This document shows, piece by piece, positions 26,481 to 36,116 of a stretch of 64,000 nucleotides of DNA. The notes under the pieces were generated by a model. It was not told where the DNA came from, did no database searches, and saw nothing but the letters and a program-made list of their open reading frames with translations. The stretch covers positions 1 to 64,000 of the forward strand of contig DASRFG010000029.1 in NCBI GenBank assembly GCA_035651655.1, in the 5' to 3' direction. Origin of the DNA: Terriglobales bacterium (GTDB lineage Bacteria > Acidobacteriota > Terriglobia > Terriglobales > Acidobacteriaceae). Numbering within the stretch: position 1 is the first letter of the stretch; the number at the start of each line of letters is the position of its first letter. Made by a program: the position numbers and the translations under genes.

Positions 26481-27767
26481 TCATCCGTTGGTAATGTAGC
26501 GGTGGACGAACGTCACCGCCATGGCGCCCTCACCCACCGCCGAGGCGCAACGTTTGACTGAACCATGCCGGACGTCGCCGGCCGCAAATACGCCCGGAGC
26601 GTTCGTTTCCAAATAGTAGGGCTCCCGATCCAACGGCCAGTTTGGAGGCCGCTCCCCATTCTTGGTTAGATCGGGGCCGGTCACAAGGTAGCCGGCTTCA
26701 TCACGAACAATGCCAACCTCGGCCGCCCACTCCGTATGCGGAACGCCGCCAAGGCAGAGAAACAGCCAGCTGGTTTCTAACTCGCGTTCTTCGCCTGTCA
26801 CCTTGTTCCGGAGGGTCACCGCGCGCAACACTCGATCACCGTGAAGTGCAACCACTTCCGTCCTGGTTAGTACTTCAATCAGCGGAGTAGAGTGGATGCG
26901 GTCAATCAAGTACTCGGAAACCGTTTTCTTTAAAGAATCGTCCCGAATCACCAGAGTGACTTTGGAGGCGTAACGGGCAAAATGCACTGCGGCCTGCGCG
27001 CCCGAATTGCCGCCGCCCACGATCACTACGGGCTCGTTATGGCAAAGAGACGCCTCGCTCGAGCCGGCGCCGTAATAAACGCCGGCGCCTCGCAGCTTCT
27101 CCTCATTGGGCAAGTTCAGGCGCCGGTATTCCATTCCGGTGGCGCAGATCGAGGCACGAGAGATGATTTGTGTTCCGTCTGCCAGGTGCACCACGCCTTT
27201 GCCGGGCTGGAACTCGCCACGAACGCCCTCCCTAAGCAACAAGATCTCAGCCCCGAAGCGGGAGGCCTGTTCCCGGGCACGTTCAGCTAATTCCGCTCCG
27301 CTGACGCCCTCCGGGAAGCCTAAATAATTCTCAATCTTGGGACTTGTTCCGGCCCGTCCTCCTATAGCGAACCGTTCCACCAGAACAGTCTTCAGACCTT
27401 CGCTGGCGCCATAGACCGCCGCACTAAGCCCCGCCGGCCCAGCCCCGTAGATGCTGAGGTCGTATTCAGAGCGCGAAGGATTGCGAAACCAGCCCAGCTT
27501 CTCTGTGATCTGCCGAACTGTGGGATGCTCCATCCGGGTGCCATCCGCGAAGACACACACTGGCAGTCCTTCATCGTTCTGCCCGCTGACACCGGCCAAT
27601 CTGCGCGCGTCCTCGTCAGTGGTGAGCTCGATCCATTGGTAGGGCACGCCACTGCGGTGCAGAAAATCACGAATGGCGTAGGCCTCGGCTGACCCGCGTG
27701 TTCCAAAAATCTTGACCTTAGAATTGTTGTCGTTCATTGAGCTGTCCGCAGCAGGAACTCTGGCCAT
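26481..27767 (-). CDS. Thioredoxin-reductase-like FAD/NAD(P) flavoprotein with a glutaredoxin-like N-domain, cysteines missing
   Basis: A 428-aa fusion. Residues about 15-95 form a glutaredoxin-like domain whose active-site region reads FGTRGSAEAY, with no CPxC. Residues about 100-425 are a thioredoxin-reductase-type two-dinucleotide domain: YGAGPAGLSAAVYGASEG (FAD), VVIVGGGNSGAQAA (NADPH) and GVFAAGDVRHGSVKR (FAD end). The position of the redox CxxC reads GVYYGAGSSEAS, so the disulfide is absent. It therefore should not reduce thioredoxin in the normal way. It may be a ferredoxin/flavodoxin reductase-like or peroxide-sensing enzyme. ATG 27767 is used; 27737 is also possible. Confidence 0.8.
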   Translation of the reverse strand: MARVPAADSSMNDNNSKVKIFGTRGSAEAYAIRDFLHRSGVPYQWIELTTDEDARRLAGVSGQNDEGLPVCVFADGTRMEHPTVRQITEKLGWFRNPSRSEYDLSIYGAGPAGLSAAVYGASEGLKTVLVERFAIGGRAGTSPKIENYLGFPEGVSGAELAERAREQASRFGAEILLLREGVRGEFQPGKGVVHLADGTQIISRASICATGMEYRRLNLPNEEKLRGAGVYYGAGSSEASLCHNEPVVIVGGGNSGAQAAVHFARYASKVTLVIRDDSLKKTVSEYLIDRIHSTPLIEVLTRTEVVALHGDRVLRAVTLRNKVTGEERELETSWLFLCLGGVPHTEWAAEVGIVRDEAGYLVTGPDLTKNGERPPNWPLDREPYYLETNAPGVFAAGDVRHGSVKRCASAVGEGAMAVTFVHRYITNG

Positions 27768-27959
27768 AGTTAATGGCCCTGGTGAATCGTGTCTTTAACG
27801 TAACAGAGGGCACAAAGAATGGCTCTACTGCCTCTGGCGTATGCCAACCTGCGACTAGAGCTTAGAAGAGCCTGAGCATGATTTCTGAACTTGTCGTTAT
27901 CAGACCGAGTAATTGCGGCTGACGTTCGAGACCTCATCAGATGCGGCAATCAGTGTTTC

Positions 27960-29048
27960 TTACTTCTTCTCGGGCTTCGGATATGGCATCTTGAACTCCT
28001 CCAGAATTCCGCGGACGACGTCGAAGGGTTGCGTCTGGTCCATGTTCGCCAGCGCGGCGACTGCGAAATGCTTTCCTGGGATGATTACCATGCTGGTGGT
28101 AGTCCCCTGCTGGCCGCCATCGTGAGCCACGTACTTCTGGCCGTCAATGGTTTGCACCTCGAAACCTAGTCCGTAATTTGACTCCTTGCCCGGGATCTTC
28201 GTCGGGCTCCACATCTCGACCAGAGTGGCAGGCTTCAAGATCTTGCCGTCCATCAGCGCTTGGCCGAAACGCACCAGATCCTCTGCGCTGGTGACGTAAC
28301 CACCGCCAGGGACCTTGTAACTGCTATCCATAAGGCCAGCATTCTTCACCTTTCCGTCGATCTTCTGGTACCCACGTGCGCGATGAGGCACGATCTCAAA
28401 TACGTCGTCAACAAAAGTGTGCGTCATCCCCGCGGGTTTCAATACGTGTTCCGCGACGTACGCGGCAAATTTCTCGCGCGAGGCGCCTTCCACCACGCAG
28501 CCCAAAACCGTGTAGCCGTAGGTTGTATAGGAAAACGCAGTGCCGGGCTCGAATAACAGTGGATCGTTGGCAAAAACGGCAAAGCCATCGGACATCCACT
28601 TGTAATGCCGCGTGTTCTCGAATTCGCCTTCCTTGTAGTGACGGATACCCGAGGTGTGACTAAGCAGTTGGCGCGTCGTGATGGGCCATTGCTTGAGTGG
28701 GAACGGGGGGCAGTATTTCTGCACCGGAGCATCAAGGTCGAGTTTGCCGGAATCAACCAGGGTCATGGCGGCGACGGCGGAGATTGGCTTGGCGATGGAG
28801 CCGGTGCGGATCAGGGTTTCAACCGTGGCCGGAACGGCATTTTCGAGGTCGGCGACGCCAAACGCTCTGGAATAAACCATGCGGTCATTGAGCACGGCAG
28901 CGACGGTCATGGCGGGAATTTGTTGCTCGCGCATGACGGCCGTGACGATCTGGTTCAACCTGGCGCTAACGTCGGCGGGTGCGGACGTCTGAGCGGCTGC
29001 TGAAATAGCCAGCACGAACAGGACGAGAATCGAGCGACAGAATTTCAT
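27960..29048 (-). CDS. Exported serine hydrolase of the class C beta-lactamase/DD-peptidase fold
   Basis: A 362-aa protein with a signal peptide (residues about 5-19) and the serine beta-lactamase-like motifs: SxxK as SIAK (about residue 92), a Tyr-containing second motif (YTTYGY) and HDGG near the C-terminus in place of KTG. Members include esterases, DD-peptidases and D-aminopeptidases; the exact substrate cannot be told. It is the last gene of a - strand block with GH3 58 bases upstream, so it may be co-transcribed with the glycosidases. Confidence 0.82.
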   Translation of the reverse strand: MKFCRSILVLFVLAISAAAQTSAPADVSARLNQIVTAVMREQQIPAMTVAAVLNDRMVYSRAFGVADLENAVPATVETLIRTGSIAKPISAVAAMTLVDSGKLDLDAPVQKYCPPFPLKQWPITTRQLLSHTSGIRHYKEGEFENTRHYKWMSDGFAVFANDPLLFEPGTAFSYTTYGYTVLGCVVEGASREKFAAYVAEHVLKPAGMTHTFVDDVFEIVPHRARGYQKIDGKVKNAGLMDSSYKVPGGGYVTSAEDLVRFGQALMDGKILKPATLVEMWSPTKIPGKESNYGLGFEVQTIDGQKYVAHDGGQQGTTTSMVIIPGKHFAVAALANMDQTQPFDVVRGILEEFKMPYPKPEKK

Positions 29049-29106
29049 ACGCTTTCAGCATAGCGCCAGCTACCGATACCCGCCAGAGCTGGCTTCAGAA
29101 TCATTC

Positions 29107-31461
29107 TTATGGAGCAATCTCGAGTGTAGCCTCAGAGCCGTGAGCGGAGTCAGGACCGAGCCACAACGTGAGCCGGGCCGGCTCTACCGTGTATTCATTC
29201 TTGTCGTTCCACAAGGCGAAGGTTTCGGGTCCCAGGCTGAAGCTGACTGTTTGAGTCTGGCCGGGCACGAGCGCGATCCGCTGAAAGCGTTGTAAGGCGC
29301 GTATTGGCTGCGAAACACTCGTGCCTTGTAGTCGAACGTAGAGCTGAGCTACTTCTTCGCCGGCTCGAGTGCCCACGTTCGTTATATCAGCCTTCACCTC
29401 CAATGCTGTGGAAGATCGCGCACGCTCGTGGAGCGATGTTTGAAGCTTCTGCGCGCTCAGCTTCGAAAGGCTGAGCTGCGGCCGACCGTACCGGAAGCTG
29501 GTAAAAGACATGCCAAAGCCGAAGGGGAATTGGGCATCATTGGGTTCATCAACATAGCGGGACACATATTTCTCCGCCCCATTGGTTGGGGGATGGCTGA
29601 GATCAGTATTGGCGGCAGGGCGTCCGGTGCTGAGCGCATCATAGTGCAAAGGCTCCTGGCCGACGCTACGAGGCCAACTCACAACTAATTTTCCACTGGG
29701 ATTAGCTTCGCCAAACAACGTGCGCACCAGCGCCGGCCCGGCCTGCACACCGGGAAACCATGCGGCAACGATGGCCGGGACCTTCTCAAATGCCCAAGGT
29801 AGGGTGAGCGGGCGGCCACTGAACAGCACCATTACCACGGGCTTACCTGCGGCGACGACCGCTTCCAGCAATTGTTGCTGACGGCCCGGCAAATCCAGAT
29901 GAGCCCGCGAAGCCGCTTCTCCGGTCATCCCACCGGCATCCTCTCCCAGGGCAATGATCACCACATCTGACTGGCGGGCTGCCGAGACAGCTTCGGAGAA
30001 TCCTGCCTCGGAATTACCTTCGATGTCCGTGCCTTTCGCATAGCGCACGTGCTCGCCGCCAAGTCGTTGGATGAGTGCGGAACGAAGGGTAACTGCGTCG
30101 CCCTCCTTGGCTTCTGCCGCCCATGAACCCAGCATGTTGGCCGCATCGTCTGCCAGGGGGCCGATGACGGCGACGGTGCGCACGCTTTCTGCGATAGGAA
30201 GCACGGGCCTCGCGCCCGGTCCGCTTGAGTTCTTGAGCAGCACGAAAGATTGTTCAGCCGCCGTTCGAGCCAGAGCAACGGCATCCGGCTGGAGCATCGC
30301 GGCGGCTTCGTGTTGCTCGTCGGCGTATGGATGCTCGAAGAGTCCCAGAGCGTACTTGACGCGAAGCACGCGACGTACGGATTCGTCGAGAGCAGCCTGC
30401 GGAACTTGGCCGGAGCGCACGAGCGTGGCCAAATTTTCGTGGTAGAGGTTGCTTTCCATATCCATATCCACCCCGGCCAGAAAGGCCTTACGGGCGGCAG
30501 TGGCGCCATCGTTTGCGAGTCCATGCGGAATGAGTTCGCCCACCGCATTCCAATCACTAACCACGAACCCTTCGAAGCCCCACTCGTGACGCAAGATTTG
30601 CGTCAGCGTGAAAGGATTTGCGGAAGCTGAAATTCCATTGAGCGCGTTGAAGGCACTCATCACTGTGAGCGCACCAGCCTCGAGCGCAGCCTGAAAGGGT
30701 GGCAAATAGAACTGCCGCAGCGTGTGTTCCGAGAGTTCGACACTGTTATAGTCACGCCCGCCTTCCGCAGCACCGTATGCGACAAAATGCTTGGCGCAAG
30801 CCGCGATGCTATCCGGTGCATCGGGCTGAGCACCTTGGTAGCCGCGCACGTACGCACGTGCCATGGCGCTGCCTAAATATGGGTCTTCACCGGCGCCCTC
30901 GACCATTCGCCCCCAGCGTGCATCACGGGCAATGTCCACCATGGGAGAGAAGGTCCAGCGCACTCCGCTCGCAGCCGCTTCGCGCGCCGCCACGCGCGCC
31001 GCACGTTCCACCAGATCCGGATTCCATGTAGAAGCGAGCCCCAGGGGAACAGGAAAGGCAGTGCGGAACCCATGAATAACGTCATGCCCGAGCAGCAGTG
31101 GAATGTGCAAGCGCGACCGCTCGACCGCGATCCGCTGTAACGTGTTTGCCTGATGCGCAGTGGTGACGTTCAGCAGCGAGCCAACCTTGCCATCGCGAAT
31201 CATGGCGGCGTAATCGCCGCGGCCAGTTCCGGGCCCAGTCGGCTGTCCGAACGAGTACTGCACAAGCTGACCCACCTTCTCGTCCAGAGTCATCTGTCTA
31301 AGCAGAGCTTCAACACCTTTCTCTATATTTATGTTGTTGAGCGCGGCAGGAGGTGTGATGGAACTACCGGGTGGCGCAGGTGCGACCGTCTGCGCCGCCA
31401 GAATTGCGCCAGATATGGCAACGCAGGCGAACACCAGAGAGGCAACAAACTTAGCCGGCAT
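29107..31461 (-). CDS. Exported GH3 beta-glucosidase
   Basis: A 784-aa GH3 enzyme with a signal peptide (residues about 5-22) and an AGGAG SD. The N-terminal TIM barrel carries the nucleophile Asp303 in VVSDWNAVGE. The second domain shows AEQSFVLLKN and VVMVLFSGRPLTLPW. A fibronectin-III-like domain ends the protein (about 690-784, TNVGTRAGEEVAQLYV). This resembles BglX-type periplasmic beta-glucosidases that trim gluco-oligosaccharides. It is flanked by GH20 upstream (87 bases) and the serine hydrolase downstream. Confidence 0.93.
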   Translation of the reverse strand: MPAKFVASLVFACVAISGAILAAQTVAPAPPGSSITPPAALNNINIEKGVEALLRQMTLDEKVGQLVQYSFGQPTGPGTGRGDYAAMIRDGKVGSLLNVTTAHQANTLQRIAVERSRLHIPLLLGHDVIHGFRTAFPVPLGLASTWNPDLVERAARVAAREAAASGVRWTFSPMVDIARDARWGRMVEGAGEDPYLGSAMARAYVRGYQGAQPDAPDSIAACAKHFVAYGAAEGGRDYNSVELSEHTLRQFYLPPFQAALEAGALTVMSAFNALNGISASANPFTLTQILRHEWGFEGFVVSDWNAVGELIPHGLANDGATAARKAFLAGVDMDMESNLYHENLATLVRSGQVPQAALDESVRRVLRVKYALGLFEHPYADEQHEAAAMLQPDAVALARTAAEQSFVLLKNSSGPGARPVLPIAESVRTVAVIGPLADDAANMLGSWAAEAKEGDAVTLRSALIQRLGGEHVRYAKGTDIEGNSEAGFSEAVSAARQSDVVIIALGEDAGGMTGEAASRAHLDLPGRQQQLLEAVVAAGKPVVMVLFSGRPLTLPWAFEKVPAIVAAWFPGVQAGPALVRTLFGEANPSGKLVVSWPRSVGQEPLHYDALSTGRPAANTDLSHPPTNGAEKYVSRYVDEPNDAQFPFGFGMSFTSFRYGRPQLSLSKLSAQKLQTSLHERARSSTALEVKADITNVGTRAGEEVAQLYVRLQGTSVSQPIRALQRFQRIALVPGQTQTVSFSLGPETFALWNDKNEYTVEPARLTLWLGPDSAHGSEATLEIAP

Positions 31462-31548
31462 GTTCGTCTTCTCCTGGTATTAAAATCGGGCGATCATTTT
31501 ATATTGCGTATGCGCCTCTTTGCATCGTTCCAGCAGGGACAAACAGAG

Positions 31549-33657
31549 TCACGGTTGAGAACCTGATCGCGTCTGAAGATTACCGGCCTCGATTAGCTGT
31601 TTCACGGCTGGAGCGACCACTAGAAGAAGATCCCCTTTGGGCGCCTCTGAGGCCTGGATGAGCGCCAGTTGCTGCGTTCTCAATAATTCCGGCAACGGCC
31701 CGGATTTGTGGAGGTAGTCAAGTGCGAGCAAGCCGGCTGCACCAACCGCGGAGAGATTTGCAGACAGTGGAGTTAGTTCGCGCGAAAGAAACGATTGTTC
31801 CAGCAAAGGGTGCAGCTTCGCATCATTATCGCGCCAGGTTGTAAGTTGCGTCCGAATTTGCGCCTCGATCGCCTGGTCCTTGTAGCCGCTTTGAATATAT
31901 GCCTGCACGAGATTGCTGAAGCGACGCGCGGTGTCACTCTCGGGACTCGCGCCGTCCACAAGACGGTCCAAAGGCGCCCTGAAGTCCCAGGGCGTTTTCA
32001 GACCTTCCATACGTGCATAGTCCTTCACCGGTTCGACAACCTCGGCGAGTGTGCGTAACGCTGAAATGTCATCTCTTCCAGCAATTCGGTGCAACATTAG
32101 AAACTGCTGGGACCTGTGAGTGAGGCCCAGCCATTGAAGTCGCCAACTTAACTGATCCAGTCGGGCGTACATTTGCGTTGCGTCCCGGACCTCAGCCGGC
32201 GACCACAGTCGCTCGGCAATAGCCGCGTTGCGCGGCCAAATCCGTGAATCAATGTTCTCCGGTGTGAGCCATTCCCCCCACATGCAGGCCTCACCTCCGA
32301 GTATGCGGCTCTTCTCTTCAGGATTCAGATTTGCGGCATCGCCGGCCATTGGGTCAACGGCATAATGCCGTGAAGCTGGCCACATCAGGTCCAGGTAATA
32401 TCCGAAGGAAAGCATGCCGCGATAACCTTGACGTGCGGCTGATGCCAAGGACTGCTGCCCGCGCCAGGACTGCACGACAACACTCTTGGGCAAATCGGGA
32501 TGCAATACCTCATCCCAGCCGATCATGATCCTGTGATGTTTCTCCACGATCTTCTGCAATCGCTTATTGAAGTACGCCTGCAGGTCCTGATTCCCTTTCA
32601 TGCCGTGCTGGTGGATGAACTGCTGGATTTGCGGATTGGCATCCCACTGTTGACCGTTGACCTCGTCGCCGCCGATGTGAAAGTACGCATCGGGAAAGAG
32701 CTTGGTCATTTCATCAATAAATTTGTCCAGGACTTTGTAGGTCTTGTCCTGAATGGGATTCATGACGGGATCCACGCCGCTGTTGGGTTCAAGCTTGTAG
32801 GGGCCAGGAGCGCTGGCCAGTTCGGGATATCCAATAAACCACGAGCGGCTGTGACCCGGCATTTCAATTTCAGGCAGCAGGCGGATTCCGCGATCGCGCG
32901 CATAATTTACCAGTTCGCGAATCTGATCCTGGGTGTAGTACAAGCCATCAGACCCCATCTCCTGCAATTTGGGAAAACGCTTGCTCTCGACGCGGAAACC
33001 TTCGTTGTCGGTGAGGTGAAAATGCAGCACGTTCATCTTTACGGCAGCCATGCCATCCAGGTTGCGCTTGATCACTTCGACTGGCTGGAAGTGCCGTGCC
33101 ACGTCAATGAGCAATCCGCGCCAGGGGAACCGGGGCTGGTCTTTTATGGAAACCACCGGCACGGCAAAACCTGTGGCCGTTGTATTCACCAGTTGGAGGA
33201 AACTTTGCAGGCCGTGCAGAATGCCAAGTGGATTGGGGGCTGTCAGCTTACCGCCCGACTCGCTGATCGCCAACTCATAAGACTCATCTTCCCCGAGCTT
33301 CTGAACGTCCTCGCTGCCATGCTCCGCGTGAATTAGCAAAGTTGGGTTCGTAGAGCCGGCTGGCTTTTGCGTGAGAAGCATCCCCGTCTGCCGGGAAAGG
33401 TCGGCGACAAACCGCTGGACGCCGCGATCCATCCTGGCATCATGAACTCCGGTCACCGCGACTGAAAACGATTGATTGATGGGCAGCTCTCCCGTCCCAA
33501 GTTGCACATTAGCTGGAACGGGCATGAGATTTAGCGGAGGTTGAAGCTGCGCGGGGGCGCCAGCCGTAAATAGAAGAACTGCGCTGGTAACAGCCAGTAA
33601 TGTTCTCAAAAGTCCTAAAGCCCTCCTAAGGGGTGGATCGGCGATATACGCGTACAT
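31549..33657 (-). CDS. Exported GH20 beta-N-acetylhexosaminidase
   Basis: A 702-aa GH20 enzyme that removes terminal N-acetylhexosamines through the substrate-assisted mechanism. The catalytic pair Asp331-Glu332 lies in YFHIGGDEVNGQQW. A GH20b-like N-domain precedes the barrel (PRFPWRGLLIDVARHFQP). Conserved WGEWLTPENID and HFHLTDNEGFRVE are present. ATG 33657 gives a signal peptide (hydrophobic core about residues 16-32) and overlaps the end of the GH16 gene by 32 bases. The frame extends to 33729 but without support. Likely substrates are chitin-derived oligosaccharides or other hexosaminides. Confidence 0.92.
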   Translation of the reverse strand: MYAYIADPPLRRALGLLRTLLAVTSAVLLFTAGAPAQLQPPLNLMPVPANVQLGTGELPINQSFSVAVTGVHDARMDRGVQRFVADLSRQTGMLLTQKPAGSTNPTLLIHAEHGSEDVQKLGEDESYELAISESGGKLTAPNPLGILHGLQSFLQLVNTTATGFAVPVVSIKDQPRFPWRGLLIDVARHFQPVEVIKRNLDGMAAVKMNVLHFHLTDNEGFRVESKRFPKLQEMGSDGLYYTQDQIRELVNYARDRGIRLLPEIEMPGHSRSWFIGYPELASAPGPYKLEPNSGVDPVMNPIQDKTYKVLDKFIDEMTKLFPDAYFHIGGDEVNGQQWDANPQIQQFIHQHGMKGNQDLQAYFNKRLQKIVEKHHRIMIGWDEVLHPDLPKSVVVQSWRGQQSLASAARQGYRGMLSFGYYLDLMWPASRHYAVDPMAGDAANLNPEEKSRILGGEACMWGEWLTPENIDSRIWPRNAAIAERLWSPAEVRDATQMYARLDQLSWRLQWLGLTHRSQQFLMLHRIAGRDDISALRTLAEVVEPVKDYARMEGLKTPWDFRAPLDRLVDGASPESDTARRFSNLVQAYIQSGYKDQAIEAQIRTQLTTWRDNDAKLHPLLEQSFLSRELTPLSANLSAVGAAGLLALDYLHKSGPLPELLRTQQLALIQASEAPKGDLLLVVAPAVKQLIEAGNLQTRSGSQP

Positions 33658-34483
33658 AGTCCACCAACATGGTCTGAGGAAAGACGGTAGAGGCGTCCGG
33701 ATTTCCTGGCCAGTCCCCGCCCACGGCAACGTTCAGTAAAAGGAAGAAGGGGTGGTCGAAAACCCATTTCCATCCGGGCCGCAGCTCCCCACGAGTGCGT
33801 GTCGCGTAGAGGTGATCATCCACGTAGAGGCGGATGACGCTCGGTTCCCACTCGACAGCAAAAACGTGGAAGTGATCGGCGAATGACTTTGTCCCGGGCA
33901 AGCGGTAGGGCGCCTCGATTCCAACTTCACCGGTATATCCAGGCCCATGAATTGACCCGTGCACGGTGGAGGGTTCCTTCCCGATATTTTCCATGATGTC
34001 AATCTCGCCGCAAGCAGGCCAACCGGCACTACCGATATCGTTTCCCAACATCCAAAAAGCTGGCCACAGGCCTTGACCCCGCGGAATTTTGATGCGGCTC
34101 TCAAACCGGCCGTAAGTTTGACTGAATTTCCCGGAAGTGGTCATTCTTGCGGAGGTGTAATTCCGCGTGATGCCATCAGCTCCCGTGTACTTCTCGCGCA
34201 GTGCCTTAATGACTAATTTTCCATCTTGAATGTAGGCATTCTGCAGGCGCTTGGTGTAATACTCCAATTCCTGGTTCCCCCATCCTTCTCCGCCGACTTC
34301 TAAAACCCACTTACCTGGATCCGGGCCAGAACCGTTGGGACCATTGAATTCATCACTCCAAACCATATTCCACTTCCCAGTCTTCGGATCCGAGGCGCCG
34401 CTCTGGGCTTGCCCAATGGTTGATAGCAACAACAATGCAAGTCCAAGGACCAGCAAAACCGTCTGATTTAGTCCTCGGTTCAT
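33626..34483 (-). CDS. Exported GH16 endo-beta-glucanase (laminarinase-like)
   Basis: A 285-aa single-domain GH16 enzyme with a strong signal peptide (residues about 8-26). The catalytic motif is GEIDIMENIG with Glu160 (nucleophile), Asp162 and Glu165 (acid/base), the form typical of laminarinases and lichenases. WSDEFNGPNGSGPDPGKW and GLWPAFWMLG are further family blocks. ATG 34483 is preferred over a GTG at 34504. First of the - strand glycosidase genes and divergent from GH30, sharing a 116-base promoter region. Confidence 0.93.
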   Translation of the reverse strand: MNRGLNQTVLLVLGLALLLLSTIGQAQSGASDPKTGKWNMVWSDEFNGPNGSGPDPGKWVLEVGGEGWGNQELEYYTKRLQNAYIQDGKLVIKALREKYTGADGITRNYTSARMTTSGKFSQTYGRFESRIKIPRGQGLWPAFWMLGNDIGSAGWPACGEIDIMENIGKEPSTVHGSIHGPGYTGEVGIEAPYRLPGTKSFADHFHVFAVEWEPSVIRLYVDDHLYATRTRGELRPGWKWVFDHPFFLLLNVAVGGDWPGNPDASTVFPQTMLVDYVRVYRRSTP

Positions 34484-34599
34484 CTTCGAATCAATTATGA
34501 TCACACGTCAAAGTACTGCTTGTGAGAGGCTGAACACAAAAAGATCTCGCCAGTATACGCATTTTATTGATCTTTATGCCCACCCGAGGAGGGTAGAAA

Positions 34600-36036
34600 A
34601 TGGAACGCACACGTCGCGATTTCTTGAAGATTTCTGGATTGGGTATTGCAGCAGCTACCACGACCTCGGCTGCACAAGCATCATTTCTAACTGATCGTGC
34701 CCCTAACAACCCGCCGGCAGGCGATCTGGCAGTTTGGGTTACGAATGAAAAGTTGCGGTTTGCTCGCGCTGCTTCTGTCGCATGGCGCCCTGGTTCCGGG
34801 TCAGCCACTGAAAATGTGGTTACCCTCGATCCCACCAAGAAATTTCAGCAAGTTCTCGGGTTCGGAGCCGCTTTCACGGATGCAGCCTGTTACATGCTGA
34901 ATGAGCTATCTCCGCCCGCGCGGCAAAAATTGTTTCATCAACTATTCCACCCCTCCGAAATGGGGCTGAGTGTGTGCCGCACCTGCGTCGGGTCGAGCGA
35001 CTACGCAACCAAGGTTTACAGTTACGACGAAGGTGAGCCTGATCCCGAACTGGAGCGCTTTTCCATTGACCACGATCGGGAGTACATCTTGCCCATGCTG
35101 CGCGAGGCGAGGAAGGTAAATCCCGACCTCTTCCTCTTTTCGTCTCCCTGGAGCCCGCCGGGTTGGATGAAAGCCAATGGTTCCATGTTGGGGGGTTCAA
35201 TGCGCCGCAAGTACATGCCTTCCTACGCCCATTATTTCCTAAAGTTTTTGCAGGGCTATCAGGCCGCCGGCGTACCGGTACAGGCGATCACGGTCCAGAA
35301 CGAGGTGGACACCGATCAGGATGGGCGGATGCCCGCTTGCATCTGGCCCCAGGAATACGAGGCCGATTTTGTCGGCAAAGAACTCGGTCCACTGCTGGAG
35401 GCCAATGGTGTAAAGACCAAGATCTGGATCATTGACCACAACTACAACTTGTGGGGTCGCGCCATCGCAGAATTCCAAGTGCCTGAGGTCCGCAAATACG
35501 CCTCCGCCATCGCCTGGCACGGATACCTCGGTGAGCCAGAATTGATGACCTGTGTCCACGATGCTTATCCCGACCTGGAGATGTACTGGACCGAAGGCGG
35601 CCCAGATTATACCGACCCGAACTACGCTAAAAACTGGAGTGAATGGAGTCGGATCTTTACCGGGATACTCCGCAACTGGAGTCGCGCTATCACAGCGTGG
35701 AATCTTGCCCTCGACGAGAAGGGGCGTCCCAATATCGGGCCGTTTTCGTGCGGAGGGCTGGTTACGATCAATTCGGAAACCAAAGCTATTACGTATAGCG
35801 GTCAGTTCCGGGCGTTGGCGCATTATTCCAGCGCCATCCGTCGTGGGGCCCGGCGCTTTGACTCGCAGAGCACGGCACAGGACCTGAACCACGTCAGCTT
35901 CGAGAATCCCGACGGAGAACGTGTGCTGGTGCTGACCAATTCCGGGCCGATCAGAACCTGCACGATCCAAATGAATGGAATGACGACCAACGTTTCCATG
36001 GAGCGAGACTCGTTAGCAACGCTTAGTTGGCGTTAG
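34600..36036 (+). CDS. Tat-exported GH30 glycosidase (beta-1,6-glucanase/glucosylceramidase type)
   Basis: A 478-aa GH30 enzyme. The N-terminus begins MERTRRDFLK with a hydrophobic stretch, a twin-arginine signal, so it is exported folded. The barrel has acid/base Glu235 in VQNEVDTDQ and nucleophile Glu332 in YWTEGGPDY. FGAAFTDAACYMLN and SPWSPPGWMK are typical. A small beta-domain ends the protein. The SD GGAGG precedes ATG 34600. It is divergent from the GH16-GH20-GH3 block; GH30 with GH16 suits branched beta-1,3/1,6-glucan. A weak hairpin (GTTAGCC/GGCTAAC, 36032-36059) spans the stop. Confidence 0.92.
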   Translation: MERTRRDFLKISGLGIAAATTTSAAQASFLTDRAPNNPPAGDLAVWVTNEKLRFARAASVAWRPGSGSATENVVTLDPTKKFQQVLGFGAAFTDAACYMLNELSPPARQKLFHQLFHPSEMGLSVCRTCVGSSDYATKVYSYDEGEPDPELERFSIDHDREYILPMLREARKVNPDLFLFSSPWSPPGWMKANGSMLGGSMRRKYMPSYAHYFLKFLQGYQAAGVPVQAITVQNEVDTDQDGRMPACIWPQEYEADFVGKELGPLLEANGVKTKIWIIDHNYNLWGRAIAEFQVPEVRKYASAIAWHGYLGEPELMTCVHDAYPDLEMYWTEGGPDYTDPNYAKNWSEWSRIFTGILRNWSRAITAWNLALDEKGRPNIGPFSCGGLVTINSETKAITYSGQFRALAHYSSAIRRGARRFDSQSTAQDLNHVSFENPDGERVLVLTNSGPIRTCTIQMNGMTTNVSMERDSLATLSWR

Positions 36037-36101
36037 CCCTTCCACCAAAAAAGGCTAACAGCGCTACCAGCAGACTGAGGAGGGCCAAATGCAACCGACG
36101 T

Positions 36102-36116
36102 TTCCGATATTCGGAA
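36102..36116. promoter_or_regulatory. 15-bp perfect palindrome upstream of the first TonB-dependent receptor
   Basis: TTCCGATATTCGGAA is a perfect inverted repeat (6+3+6) within the 289-base gap between GH30 and the receptor gene, 209 bases before the receptor start. A dimeric repressor or activator site is plausible. No further gene is seen in this gap. Confidence 0.35.
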
